Shown: positions 8,231-16,731, numbered from the stretch's first letter. The stretch: 32,286 nt of DNA from an uncultured Eubacteriales bacterium (GCA_902789675.1 CADAPG010000011.1:1-32286), one strand, 5' to 3'. Numbers and translations: made by a program. The notes: generated from the sequence alone by a model not told the origin.

Positions 8231-8916
8231 GGATTTGCTCCTTTCGTCAAAAGCTCCCACAGCGCGGCGTCGCTTTCATGTCCGCCTGTTTCTTTTCCCG
8301 CATACCAGCGTCTCCCGAGATACAGGTCCGAAAACGCCGGATCCAACTCGGACAGCGCGGTAATATCGGAGAGCTTAACGGTTTTATCATCGGTCTCAAA
8401 ATCGTACTCGTCCGGCTCGGATCCGTCCGCGTTCGCCAGAATCCCGTATGAACGCTGCAGATGATAAGGATCGTCGGTCAGGAAGAAGTAGCTGTCTCCC
8501 TTTGTAATATCTGCAAGGAGTTTGGCGTCCGCCGCCTGGTTGTAAAGAAGCGCGGTCTCCGCGTCGCCGGTGCGCCCCGTTCCATACTGATTGAGCGTCA
8601 CTTTGACCTTTCCGTCTCCGTTAACGTCGGCGCCGACGGCGGCGGCAGCTTCTTCAAACGCGGCTGCCTGTTCCTCGGTGAGCGGGTTTTTGCCGACATA
8701 CGCAAAGACATAGTCCGGTCTGGTTTTACCGATGCCGAGAATATTCCAGAGCATCGTTCCCGTCACGATCAGCAGCACCGCGCCGATTGCAAACCAGTAC
8801 CAGTGGTAATGCAGCCAGTTGGCGATCTTTTCCTTGCGCGAATAGACGACCGGCTCCCGGGGTGTCTCTTCCTGCACTTCTCTCTGCGCTTTTTGTTTCA
8901 GATATTCGCTCGCCAT
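8227..8916 (-). CDS. Single-pass membrane protein with an EF-hand-like loop
   Basis: From the ATG at 8916 the protein has 229 residues: a charged N-terminus, one membrane helix at about 39-60, then an extracytoplasmic domain. That domain contains DVNGDGKV (97-104), the pattern of a calcium-binding loop, but only once, so this is not a dockerin. The start lies 5 nt after the lacI stop codon and has no clear ribosome binding site, which fits coupling to lacI; an in-frame ATG at 8946 would overlap lacI. The downstream lipoprotein gene overlaps by 4 nt. The function is unknown. The partner position suggests an envelope sensor or assembly factor, which is inference only. Confidence 0.65.
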   Translation of the reverse strand: MASEYLKQKAQREVQEETPREPVVYSRKEKIANWLHYHWYWFAIGAVLLIVTGTMLWNILGIGKTRPDYVFAYVGKNPLTEEQAAAFEEAAAAVGADVNGDGKVKVTLNQYGTGRTGDAETALLYNQAADAKLLADITKGDSYFFLTDDPYHLQRSYGILANADGSEPDEYDFETDDKTVKLSDITALSELDPAFSDLYLGRRWYAGKETGGHESDAALWELLTKGANP

Positions 8917-8921
8917 GTTGT

Positions 8922-9911
8922 TTATTTCAGCGTCGTTCCGCCGCATTCATAACGCACGGGCAGGCAGAGCAATGACGGGATCTGACCGGGATCGGTGTTC
9001 AGAATCATATTCACGCAGGTTTCCGCGATCGCGTCCACGGGCTGCACGATGGTGGAACAAACCAATTCCATATCTCCGAACTGCCGGATTCCGTCAAAAC
9101 CGATGATCTGTACATCCTCCGGAACTCTGAGTCCCATTTCTTTCAGCGTTCCGCGGATCTGATAAGCGACCGAATCCGTTACGCAGAACAGCCCGTCGTA
9201 ATCCAGCTTCCCGTTATGAAAATGCGCGTGCAGGAAATCGACAAATTCCTGATACGGCGCACCATCCTCCAGATTCATCTGATCGCAGGCAAGTCCCATC
9301 GCCTCGCAGCCCGCAACAAATCCGTCACGGCGTTTTGCCGGCTCATGCGGCAGTTTACTTGCGATCCGCAGCATGGCGACGCATTTGCAGCCGTTTTCCT
9401 TCAGCTTCTCGGCGGCAAGATATCCGCCGCCGTAGTTGTCGCTTGAAACGCACGGGATCTTTGCGCCGAAATAGCGGTCGATCGAAACAAGCGGAATATC
9501 TTCAGACAGTTCAAGTCTGGGGTTGTAGCTCAAACAGATGATGCCGTCCACCTTTTGCTGTTCCGCAAGGCGTACGTATTCCTGTTCCTGATCCGGATCG
9601 TAATCGGTCCCGAAGAACACCATATAATGTTTTCTTGCTGCAAGGGTTTTGCCGAGGCTGTTCACGAGCGACGCAAAATAGGGACTGACCAGATTGGGCA
9701 TAATCACCGCAATCGCCCGCGTTTTGCCGCTTTTCATGCCCTGCGCATAGCTGTTGACCCGATAGTTCAGTTTTTTGATCGTCTTTTCCACCCGGATGCG
9801 ATATTCCTCGCCGACCGGAATCCCGTTGACGACCTTTGACACCGTTCCGAGCGCAACGCCCGCTTCGCGCGCGACGTCGTTCATCGTCGGGTTGTTCCCC
9901 TTCTTTGCCAT
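8922..9911 (-). CDS. LacI-family transcriptional regulator
   Basis: This is a 329-residue DNA-binding repressor with an N-terminal helix-turn-helix at about 10-30 (MNDVAREAG...GTVSKVVNG), a hinge near 50-60 and a periplasmic-binding-like effector domain (about 62-329) that would bind a sugar or sugar phosphate. GGAGG precedes the ATG. Its own promoter carries an operator between -35 and -10, and the same operator occurs at the ABC/GH32/fructokinase promoter and at the lipoprotein promoter. It is therefore the probable local regulator of the fructan locus and of itself. The inducer cannot be read from sequence; fructose, sucrose or a short fructoside are the reasonable candidates. Four envelope genes follow in the same operon. 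Confidence 0.93.
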   Translation of the reverse strand: MAKKGNNPTMNDVAREAGVALGTVSKVVNGIPVGEEYRIRVEKTIKKLNYRVNSYAQGMKSGKTRAIAVIMPNLVSPYFASLVNSLGKTLAARKHYMVFFGTDYDPDQEQEYVRLAEQQKVDGIICLSYNPRLELSEDIPLVSIDRYFGAKIPCVSSDNYGGGYLAAEKLKENGCKCVAMLRIASKLPHEPAKRRDGFVAGCEAMGLACDQMNLEDGAPYQEFVDFLHAHFHNGKLDYDGLFCVTDSVAYQIRGTLKEMGLRVPEDVQIIGFDGIRQFGDMELVCSTIVQPVDAIAETCVNMILNTDPGQIPSLLCLPVRYECGGTTLK

Positions 9912-9928
9912 GTCGTACCTCCGTTTCG

Positions 9929-9938
9929 TGAAATTTCA
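9929..9938. promoter_or_regulatory. Perfect palindrome in the lacI leader
   Basis: TGAAATTTCA forms a perfect 10-bp palindrome, flanked by CG on one side and TG on the other, between the lacI -10 box and its start codon. It resembles the operators but lacks their central AACGTT. It may be a weak accessory site for the same regulator. Confidence 0.35.
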
Positions 9939-9954
9939 TGAAATCTGTGTCTAT

Positions 9955-9983
9955 ACTATAACGCAACGTTTCACGAATGTAAA
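9955..9983 (-). promoter_or_regulatory. lacI promoter with operator O3 in its spacer
   Basis: On the minus strand, TTTACA (9983-9978) and TATAGT (9960-9955) are 17 nt apart. The operator core AACGTTTCACG (plus strand 9965-9975) fills the spacer, so bound regulator would exclude RNA polymerase. This points to autorepression. The operator centre (9967.5) is 151 bp from that of the diverging operon (10118.5). Confidence 0.8.
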
Positions 9984-10067
9984 GAGTAAAAATACACGGA
10001 TTATGAAAAATACCGCTGTAAGCAGCGTCTCACATGAAAGTTGTCGCATATTTTTGCAGATTTTACG

Positions 10068-10126
10068 TTGACAAATCCGGTTGGTTCGTGATATTATAAC
10101 AACGGTTTTAGATGTAACGTTTCACG
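10068..10126 (+). promoter_or_regulatory. Promoter and operator O4 of the ABC/GH32/fructokinase operon
   Basis: TTGACA (10068-10073) and TATTAT (10092-10097) are 18 nt apart. The operator TGTAACGTTTCACG (10113-10126) lies 16 nt beyond the -10 box. About 107 nt of leader follow before the first gene. I see no known riboswitch there. The arrangement matches the lipoprotein promoter, which has its operator in the same downstream position. Confidence 0.82.
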
Positions 10127-10233
10127 CTGCTCGCATCTTTCATCGCACAGGCCGGTGACCCGACGGTGAAAAGGCGGGCTATTGGAGTCACTTCACTTAT
10201 CCTCGCACTTATGGAATTAAGGAGGGATCCCCT

Positions 10234-11178
10234 GTGAGCACTGTCACAAAAGCTGAGGGGAAGAAAGTCAAGCCGCTGAAGCACGGAAAGTCGCTCGGTC
10301 GCCGAATTATGGAGAACTGGCAGCTTTATCTCATGCTTCTGATTCCGATTGCGATCACGATCGTTTATAAGTACATCCCGATGTACGGCATTCAGATCGC
10401 CTTCCGCAATTATAAACCCGCACAGGGCTTCTTCGGAAGCAAGTGGGTCGGACTCGACTGGTTTGAACGGTTCTTTACGGCACCGACGTTCGGCAGAATG
10501 ATCAAAAACACCGTCCTGCTTTCCACACTGTCCCTGCTGTTCAGCTTCCCCGTTCCCATTCTGTTGGCGCTCGCCATCAACCAACTTCGTTTCAAGCGCT
10601 ATAAGAGAGTGGTGCAGACCGTTCTCTACGCGCCGCACTTCATTTCCATCATGGTTGTTTGCGGTATGATCCGCATCTTCCTCTCCCCCTACGGCGGTCT
10701 CATCAATCTGATTTTCGGAAACCAGATCGATTACATGACGCTGCCCGAGGCGTTCCGTCCCATCTACATCATATCCGGTATCTGGCAGGATGCAGGCTGG
10801 GGCACCATCATCTACCTCGCGACGCTGTCCGCGGTCGACCCCGGTCTCTATGAGGCGGCGAAGATCGACGGCGCATCCATGTTCCAGCGCATCCGCGTCA
10901 TCGACGTTCCGGAATTGATCCCGATGGTCATTCTGCAGCTGATCATGGCGGTATCCGGCATCATGAGCGTCGGCTTTGAAAAGGTCTTCCTTCTTCAGAC
11001 CCAGCTCAACAAGGCGACAAGCGACGTCATCGCGGTCTATGTATACGAACAAGGTATCGTAGACCACGCGTACAGCTACTCCACGGCAATCGGTCTTTTC
11101 AACACGGTCATCAACATCATCCTGCTGGTGGTCGTCAACAAGATCGCAAAGAAAGCCGCGGACGTCAGCTTCGTGTAA
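10234..11178 (+). CDS. lplB: ABC sugar transporter permease 1 (LplB type)
   Basis: This is an inner-membrane permease subunit of a CUT1 carbohydrate importer, with 314 residues and about six membrane helices. The EAA loop that docks the ATPase is visible as EAAKIDGAS at about 208-216. The start is GTG at 10234, with AAGGAGGGA about 8 nt upstream. Four residue blocks typical of LplB are recognisable, including the YKYIPMYGIQIAFRNYKP region near residue 50. It is the first gene of the operon, followed 12 nt later by the second permease. The likely cargo is an oligofructoside or sucrose-like sugar because of the GH32 and fructokinase genes behind it. No ATPase lies in the operon, so the MsmK-like protein probably serves it. 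Confidence 0.93.
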   Translation: MSTVTKAEGKKVKPLKHGKSLGRRIMENWQLYLMLLIPIAITIVYKYIPMYGIQIAFRNYKPAQGFFGSKWVGLDWFERFFTAPTFGRMIKNTVLLSTLSLLFSFPVPILLALAINQLRFKRYKRVVQTVLYAPHFISIMVVCGMIRIFLSPYGGLINLIFGNQIDYMTLPEAFRPIYIISGIWQDAGWGTIIYLATLSAVDPGLYEAAKIDGASMFQRIRVIDVPELIPMVILQLIMAVSGIMSVGFEKVFLLQTQLNKATSDVIAVYVYEQGIVDHAYSYSTAIGLFNTVINIILLVVVNKIAKKAADVSFV

Positions 11179-11190
11179 GGAGGGTTCGAC

Positions 11191-12081
11191 ATGAAGAGAA
11201 AACAAGGTATGCACACCATGTCGGATAAAGCCAGCGATATCGTGCTGGTCGTCCTGACGGCTCTGATCATGCTGATCATCGCCTATCCGCTTTATTACGT
11301 CGTCGTTGCGTCGGTCTCCGATCCGTACGATGTATATGCAGGCAAAACGTTCCTGATCCCGAGCCAGTTCACGCTGGAAGGCTATAAAATGGTGTTCAAG
11401 AACTCCAGCCTTTTCAACGGATTTTTGCACTCTATCCTGTACACCGTGCTCGGTACGGTCTTCTCCGTCGCAATGGTCTATCTCACGGCGTTCCCGCTGA
11501 GCAAGAAAAAACTGCCGGGCAGAAAGTGGATCTCCATTTTCTTCATCATTACGATGTACTTCGGCGGCGGTCTGATCCCGACCTACCTGGTCGTCCGCGA
11601 CACCGGGCTTCTGAACACGATGTGGGCGCTGTTCCTGCCGGGCGGCGTTGCAATGGGCAACGTCATTATCGTCAGAAACTTCTTCGAGAACAACATCCCG
11701 AAGGAACTGTATGAAGCGGCGGAAATCGACGGCGCAAACGACTTCACGACGTTCTGGCGCATCGTGGTTCCGCTCTCCCGTTCCATCATGGCGGTTATCG
11801 TCGTCTTCTCGATGGTCGCCTACTGGAACGACTGGTTCACCGCGTTGATCTACCTCCAGAAAGATCAGTATCCCTTCCCGCTCGTGCTGAGAGGCATTCT
11901 GATTACGTCTGAAGCAATGACGCAAATGACCGGCGGTATGAGCTACGCCGAGTCGAACCGTATCTCCGAGCTCGTCAAGTTCGCTTCCATGATCGTGGCG
12001 GCGGCGCCGATGCTCATCCTCTACCCCTTCGTTCAGAAATACTTCGAGCAGGGCTTTATGTCCGGCGCGGTGAAGGGCTAA
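11191..12081 (+). CDS. ytcP: ABC sugar transporter permease 2 (YtcP type)
   Basis: This second permease of the importer has 296 residues and about six membrane helices. The EAA motif reads EAAEIDGAND at about 178-187, and the long loop before it carries the GGGLIPTYLVV region usual for YtcP-like proteins. AAGGAGG lies 8 nt before the ATG. It pairs with the LplB-type subunit to form the channel. It sits between the first permease (12-nt gap) and the binding protein (21-nt gap), so the transporter genes form one translational block. Substrate specificity lies mainly with the binding protein. Confidence 0.93.
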   Translation: MKRKQGMHTMSDKASDIVLVVLTALIMLIIAYPLYYVVVASVSDPYDVYAGKTFLIPSQFTLEGYKMVFKNSSLFNGFLHSILYTVLGTVFSVAMVYLTAFPLSKKKLPGRKWISIFFIITMYFGGGLIPTYLVVRDTGLLNTMWALFLPGGVAMGNVIIVRNFFENNIPKELYEAAEIDGANDFTTFWRIVVPLSRSIMAVIVVFSMVAYWNDWFTALIYLQKDQYPFPLVLRGILITSEAMTQMTGGMSYAESNRISELVKFASMIVAAAPMLILYPFVQKYFEQGFMSGAVKG

Positions 12082-12102
12082 TTCATAAAAAGGAGAAACA
12101 AC

Positions 12103-13743
12103 ATGAAGAAAGTACTTTCCATTGCACTTGCACTCATTATGGTGCTCGGCATCGTCGCATGCGGCGGCGGCAACAAGCCGGCGGAGATCAACCCCGATCA
12201 GACCGACTTTCTGATCGTCGGCGGCATGTCCGTTCTGTCGAGCGGCAACGACTCGAACCCGGTTCTTGTTGAACTTGCGGAAAAAGCAGGCGTCGAGATC
12301 GAATGGGACCTCATGAGCGACTCGCTCGGTGAGAAGGTCGGTGTTCTGATCGGCGGCAACCAGCTGCCCGACGCGTTCATCGCGGTCGGATTCTCGCAGA
12401 ACGACATCAACGAATACGGCAGCGACGGCACGTTCATCGACCTCACGCCGTACATCACTCCCGAGATCATGCCGAATCTGTGCGCGATCTTCGAGAAGCA
12501 TCCGAACATCAAATCCGGCATCACGCAGGCGGACGGCAAGATTTACGGTCTGCCCTCCGGCGAGCTGATGGGCACCGCGGCAATCGGTGCGACCGATGAT
12601 CTTTCGATTTACGCGGTTCCGGAGTTCTCCATGATCAACAAGACCTGGCTCGACGAACTCGGTCTTCCGGTTCCCACGAATCTGACCGAGCTCCACGATG
12701 CGCTCGTCGCTTTCCGCGATAACGATATGGCGACAAGAAACGGCAACGGCGCAGGCTCCACGATCCCGATGTCCACCGGCTTCGACCAGTGGTGCTGGGG
12801 TCAGGAGATCTTCTATGCGGGCTTCGGCTTCACGAACTTCACCAGCGATATCTGCTTCGACCTGCTGGCGAAGCCGGACGGCACCGTGGAATTCGTGAGT
12901 GCGACCGACGCCTATCGCGATGCGGTCACCTATTTCCATGACTGGTATGCCGAAGGTCTCATGGACCTCGAAATGTTCTCCCAGAGCACCTCGCAGCTGA
13001 TCGCAAAGGTCTCGCAGGGACGCGTCGGCGTCACGACCTGGTGGGAGATCAAGGAAATTGCGGGCGACTATACCGATGATTTCGTATTCATGCCCCCGCT
13101 GTACGGGCCGAAGGGCACCAAGTATGAGAATACCCGCAACCTGACGATCCGCTCGGGCCCGGGCGTTACCTCCGGCAACTTCAACATCACTTCCGCCTGC
13201 GGCAATCCCGAACTGCTCCTGAAGTACTTCGATCAGTGGTATGATCCCGAAGTCGTCATGCAGCTCCAGTACGGTCCGATCGGCATTTACTACACCGAGA
13301 AGGATGCGAACGGTGTCTGGCAGACCATCACGGATGACGCCGCAAAGGCACAGTTCGGCAAGAGTGCCGGCGAGCTCAAGGCACAGTATGAAGTCTACGG
13401 TCCGCGTCTGATCCTCGCAGAGTACTACAACAAGGTATTCTACATGGAAGACCGCGCAACGCAGCGTCTGCATGATATCGAGGAGATCTGGATGCCCTAC
13501 GTTGAAGCACCCGTCTACTATCCGAACGACGTCACGTTCACCGATGAAGAGCTCGAAATCATCAGCCGTTATAAGGCAGACTTCGTTTCCCAGGTCGCAG
13601 AATATGAAGGCACCTGGCTCAAGAACGGCGGACCGACCGACGCTGAATGGGATGCGTATCTCAAGATGCTGAAAGACAACTGCGGCATGGATCGCCTGCT
13701 TGCTGTCTATCAGGATGCGTACACCCGTTATCTCGGCAGATAA
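12103..13743 (+). CDS. Extracellular sugar-binding lipoprotein of the ABC importer
   Basis: This is the substrate-binding component, 546 residues long, exported and lipid-anchored (lipobox IVAC with Cys20, then a glycine-rich linker). The length and the LplB/YtcP partners fit the large family-1 binding proteins of Bacillota. A conserved GxTTWWE stretch is visible in the middle of the protein. AAAGGAG precedes the ATG. It captures the sugar at the cell surface and delivers it to the permeases. The GH32 and fructokinase genes downstream suggest a fructoside. A stable hairpin follows its stop codon and probably separates its expression from that of the enzymes, which is common for abundant binding proteins. 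Confidence 0.93.
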   Translation: MKKVLSIALALIMVLGIVACGGGNKPAEINPDQTDFLIVGGMSVLSSGNDSNPVLVELAEKAGVEIEWDLMSDSLGEKVGVLIGGNQLPDAFIAVGFSQNDINEYGSDGTFIDLTPYITPEIMPNLCAIFEKHPNIKSGITQADGKIYGLPSGELMGTAAIGATDDLSIYAVPEFSMINKTWLDELGLPVPTNLTELHDALVAFRDNDMATRNGNGAGSTIPMSTGFDQWCWGQEIFYAGFGFTNFTSDICFDLLAKPDGTVEFVSATDAYRDAVTYFHDWYAEGLMDLEMFSQSTSQLIAKVSQGRVGVTTWWEIKEIAGDYTDDFVFMPPLYGPKGTKYENTRNLTIRSGPGVTSGNFNITSACGNPELLLKYFDQWYDPEVVMQLQYGPIGIYYTEKDANGVWQTITDDAAKAQFGKSAGELKAQYEVYGPRLILAEYYNKVFYMEDRATQRLHDIEEIWMPYVEAPVYYPNDVTFTDEELEIISRYKADFVSQVAEYEGTWLKNGGPTDAEWDAYLKMLKDNCGMDRLLAVYQDAYTRYLGR

Positions 13744-13765
13744 TCTCTATCCCTCCTATTGGATG

Positions 13766-13801
13766 TACAGCGGCCGCATCGGAAGGGATGCGGCTGCTGT
13801 A
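13766..13801 (+). promoter_or_regulatory. Intercistronic hairpin between binding protein and GH32
   Basis: A 15-bp stem (13766-13780 with 13787-13801), broken only by one G-T wobble, encloses a 6-nt loop. It is followed by TTAAAAGTTTT rather than a clean T run. It lies 22 nt after the binding-protein stop and 26 nt before the GH32 start. It may be a partial terminator or a 3' stabiliser that raises the level of the upstream transporter mRNA. Confidence 0.7.
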
Positions 13802-13827
13802 TTAAAAGTTTTATAAGGAGCACCACC

Positions 13828-15306
13828 ATGAAAGACAAATTGCAGAGAGCCCGTTTATTTGAACAGAAATATCATCCGAATCTGTCGAAGTTCGACCAGC
13901 CGCGTTTTCACGTGACCGGCGGCATAGGCTGGATCAATGATCCGAACGGTTTCTCCGTCTATCAAGGCGAGTACCATCTTTTCTATCAGTATTATCCCTA
14001 TGATACCAAATGGGGTCCGATGCACTGGGGACATGTCAAGACATCCGATTTTATCAGGTGGAACCGTCTTCCCTGCGCGCTTGCACCGGAAGAAAGCTAC
14101 GACAAGGATGGATGCTTCTCCGGCGGAGCGATCGAACTCCCGGACGGACGGCATCTCCTGATGTACACCGGTGTGCGAAACAAACGCCGTTCCAACGGCG
14201 TCGTCGACGGATATCAGACGCAGTGCCTTGCTGTCGGCGACGGAACGAACTACAAAAAATACGAGGGCAATCCCGTTCTGGACGCAAAGGATCTTCCGGA
14301 GGGCGGCAGTCCGATCGACTTCCGCGATCCGAAGATCTGGTTTGAGGACGGTAAATACTGGGCGGTGATCGGAAACCGCCCCGCAGACGGCAGCGGCTCG
14401 ATTCTGCTGTTTGAGAGCGAAAACGGATTTCAGTGGAAGTTCTCCTCCGTTCTCTCGTCCTGTCATAATCAATACGGCAAGATGTGGGAATGTCCCGATT
14501 TCTTTGAACTGGACGGAAAACATGTACTGTTGACCAGTCCGCAGAATATGACCTCAATGGGACTGGAATTTCATCCCGGCAACAGTACGCTCTGTATCAT
14601 CGGGAGATACGACCGTGATCGACGTCATCTGCTGCGCGACAACACGCAGGCGATCGATTACGGCACGGATTTCTATGCGACGCAGTCTCTTCTGTCGCTT
14701 GACGGAAGGCGCATCATGATCGCATGGATGCAGAGCTGGGAATCCTCCGGCTGCAAGCTGAAGGGCCTCCCCTTCTGCGGTCAAATGACACTGCCGCGCG
14801 AGCTCTCGATCCGCGACGGACGGCTCATTCAGAATCCGGTTCGTGAGATTGAAGCATACCGTTCTACGAAAGTCAGCTACCGGAACGTCATGATCTCAGA
14901 CGAAACGAACCTGCAGGGCGTTTTCGGGCGTTTCCTTGACATGACCGTCACCGTTCGTCCCTCCAACCGCGAACATATGTATCGCTATTTCAAGATCTTT
15001 GTTGCAAAGGACGGCGAGCGCGTCACAATGATCCGGCACAAACCGGAAAACAACACGATCCGCGTCGACAGAAGCCGTTCCGGTTTCCCGCATGACATCG
15101 TCAATGTCCGTGATTTTCCGATCGCATCGCATAACGAACTGAAGCTGCGGCTTATCATGGATCGCTACAGTCTGGAATTGTTTGTCAACGACGGCGAGCA
15201 GTCGGCGTCCTTCGTTCTCTACACGCCTGTCAGCGCCGATTCCATCTCCTTTTCCTGCGACGGTGCGGCAATCATTGACGTTGAAAAGTACGATATTGAG
15301 GTATAA
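13828..15306 (+). CDS. Cytoplasmic GH32 fructosidase (sucrose-6-phosphate hydrolase/fructanase-like)
   Basis: The 492-residue enzyme has no signal peptide and should act on imported fructosides, releasing fructose. All three GH32 catalytic motifs are intact: WINDPN (35-40, nucleophile Asp38), FRDP (Asp167, transition-state stabiliser) and WECPD (acid/base Glu221). The C-terminal third is the usual beta-sandwich. The start is ATG 13828 with AAGGAG; an earlier ATG at 13759 would lie before the intercistronic hairpin and adds no conserved sequence. The fructokinase gene begins 2 nt after its stop. Because import is by ABC transporter rather than PTS, the substrate is probably not phosphorylated. 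A close paralogue is at 28.9-30.4 kb. Confidence 0.93.
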   Translation: MKDKLQRARLFEQKYHPNLSKFDQPRFHVTGGIGWINDPNGFSVYQGEYHLFYQYYPYDTKWGPMHWGHVKTSDFIRWNRLPCALAPEESYDKDGCFSGGAIELPDGRHLLMYTGVRNKRRSNGVVDGYQTQCLAVGDGTNYKKYEGNPVLDAKDLPEGGSPIDFRDPKIWFEDGKYWAVIGNRPADGSGSILLFESENGFQWKFSSVLSSCHNQYGKMWECPDFFELDGKHVLLTSPQNMTSMGLEFHPGNSTLCIIGRYDRDRRHLLRDNTQAIDYGTDFYATQSLLSLDGRRIMIAWMQSWESSGCKLKGLPFCGQMTLPRELSIRDGRLIQNPVREIEAYRSTKVSYRNVMISDETNLQGVFGRFLDMTVTVRPSNREHMYRYFKIFVAKDGERVTMIRHKPENNTIRVDRSRSGFPHDIVNVRDFPIASHNELKLRLIMDRYSLELFVNDGEQSASFVLYTPVSADSISFSCDGAAIIDVEKYDIEV

Positions 15307-15308
15307 TT

Positions 15309-16271
15309 GTGGAAAAGCAATTCGAAACAGTCGCTCTCGGCGAACTGCTGATCGACTTTACGGAATACGGCACAAGCGAACAAGGCAACCCGCTTTGGGA
15401 GGCGAATCCCGGCGGTGCGCCGTGCAACGTGCTTGCCATGCTGAATAAGCTCAGCAGAAAAACCGCATTCATCGGCAAAGTAGGAAACGACGTCTACGGG
15501 CAGCAGCTCCGAAAAGTCGTGACCGACGCAGGTATTGATACACGTGCGCTGTTCGCCGATCCGGAAGTGCATACGACGCTTGCAGTCGTGCACAAGCTCG
15601 AAAACGGCGACCGCGACTTCTCCTTCTACCGCAATCCCGGCGCGGATATGATGCTGAATGCGGACGATCTTCCTTTCGAACTGTTGCAGGATTGCAGAAT
15701 CTTCCATTTCGGCTCGCTCTCCATGACGCACGACGGCGTACGGGCTGCGACGGAACAGGCGGTGCAATACGCCAAAGCCTGCGGCGCTCTGATCTCCTTT
15801 GATCCGAATCTTCGTCCCCCGCTGTGGAGCAGTCTCGACGAAGCAAAAACGCAGATCGCGTGGGGACTCGCACACGCGGACATTGTGAAGATTGCCGACA
15901 ACGAACTGGAGTTTTTAACCGGTGAGACCGATTTTGACAAGGGCGCGGCGATCCTTCGCAGCCGGTTTCCCAACATCCGGCTCCTGAACGTCACCGCCGG
16001 CCCCGACGGCAGTTACTGTTATTACGGCGATACGCGCGTCTATGTGCCCGCGTTCCTGCTCGGCGGCTCGATCGAAACCACCGGCGCCGGAGACACCTTC
16101 TGCGCCTGTGTGCTGCACGACGTACTCACAAACGGTATTGACAACCGTTCCGAAGAGAGTCTGCGCTCCATGCTTCGCTTTGCCAACGCGGCAGCCTATC
16201 TGGTCACGACCAAAAAAGGCGCGATCCGTTCCATGCCGTCGCTTTCCGAAATCCAGGCGATTCTTTCATGA
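15309..16271 (+). CDS. PfkB-family fructokinase
   Basis: This enzyme phosphorylates fructose with ATP to feed glycolysis. It has 320 residues, the ribokinase-family GGAPCN sugar-binding stretch at 35-40 and the GAGDTF motif with catalytic base Asp262. The start is GTG at 15309, supported by GAGG within the last codons of the GH32 gene, and the 2-nt spacing implies coupling. It is the last gene of the operon; a terminator follows 15 nt after the stop. A second copy at 27.97-28.92 kb is very similar by eye over the whole length. Specificity for fructose is inferred from the GH32 context. Confidence 0.92.
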   Translation: MEKQFETVALGELLIDFTEYGTSEQGNPLWEANPGGAPCNVLAMLNKLSRKTAFIGKVGNDVYGQQLRKVVTDAGIDTRALFADPEVHTTLAVVHKLENGDRDFSFYRNPGADMMLNADDLPFELLQDCRIFHFGSLSMTHDGVRAATEQAVQYAKACGALISFDPNLRPPLWSSLDEAKTQIAWGLAHADIVKIADNELEFLTGETDFDKGAAILRSRFPNIRLLNVTAGPDGSYCYYGDTRVYVPAFLLGGSIETTGAGDTFCACVLHDVLTNGIDNRSEESLRSMLRFANAAAYLVTTKKGAIRSMPSLSEIQAILS

Positions 16272-16286
16272 TCGTCCACCTGACAT

Positions 16287-16315
16287 AAGCCCTGTCTGCA
16301 AACGGCAGGGCTTTT
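16287..16315 (+). terminator. Terminator of the ABC/GH32/fructokinase operon
   Basis: AAGCCCTGTC (16287-16296) pairs with GGCAGGGCTT (16304-16313) with one wobble, around a 7-nt loop. TTTTC follows. It starts 15 nt after the fructokinase stop codon. Confidence 0.85.
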
Positions 16316-16350
16316 CTTTCGCCGCATGTGACAAGCGCAGCATGGAAATC

Positions 16351-16728
16351 CTAAGATAGTTTTTGTCCTTTTATATAGTTCCTCATGGGAGCGTCCTCTT
16401 CCCGCATCGCCTTCTTGATTGCTCGAATCTCATCGATCCGGAAGAAATGTGCATCCTTATCCTCAACCTTCGGCCGCTCAACCCTATCGGCGGGATTGAA
16501 GGAAATCATGCCCTCCCGAACGGCTTGCTCGAGAACCGTATGAATGAGGCGATGATGCCCAAGTATCGTCTTATTCGAGAGCACTCCGCCATTCTTTGCT
16601 ACTCCCTTTTTCCCGAGCGAGAGATACAAATCGTTGAGCATATCCGGGCGAATCTCCTTCAGTTGAAGATGGCCGATGATATCTGCGTCAATACCACTCC
16701 GATCTTGCGCGGCAGCACACGATAACAC
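16351..16728 (-). pseudogene. Tyrosine recombinase (phage/ICE integrase) core-binding fragment
   Basis: The 125-residue reading frame matches the central SAM-like core-binding domain of tyrosine integrases (GHLQLKEIRPDMLNDLY, then NKTILGHHRLIHTVLEQAV, and NPADRVERPKVE). It reaches the start of the catalytic domain (FFRIDEIRAIKKAM) and then stops, so the R-H-R-Y catalytic residues are absent. The usual N-terminal DNA-binding domain is also missing. It is a remnant of a mobile element lying between two operons. I see no second element gene and no clear attachment-site repeats nearby. The next 150 nt up to 16912 hold only a terminator-like hairpin. Confidence 0.8.
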
Positions 16729-16731
16729 AAC

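Noticed and set aside
8604-8627. Dockerin or cohesin-type cellulosome link for the membrane protein with DVNGDGKV
   Set aside because: Only one calcium-loop-like segment is present, not the duplicated loop-helix unit of dockerins, and the protein has a membrane helix.
10127-10233. Riboswitch in the leader of the ABC operon
   Set aside because: The leader is about 107 nt with several G-rich patches, but no conserved riboswitch core or terminator/antiterminator pair was recognised.
10108-13473. Very long open frame on the minus strand opposite the ABC transporter genes (over 1,100 codons)
   Set aside because: It lies antisense to three clearly recognised transporter genes with good ribosome binding sites, has no family-like motifs and is rich in Asp, His, Arg and Val runs, as expected from complementing their codons.
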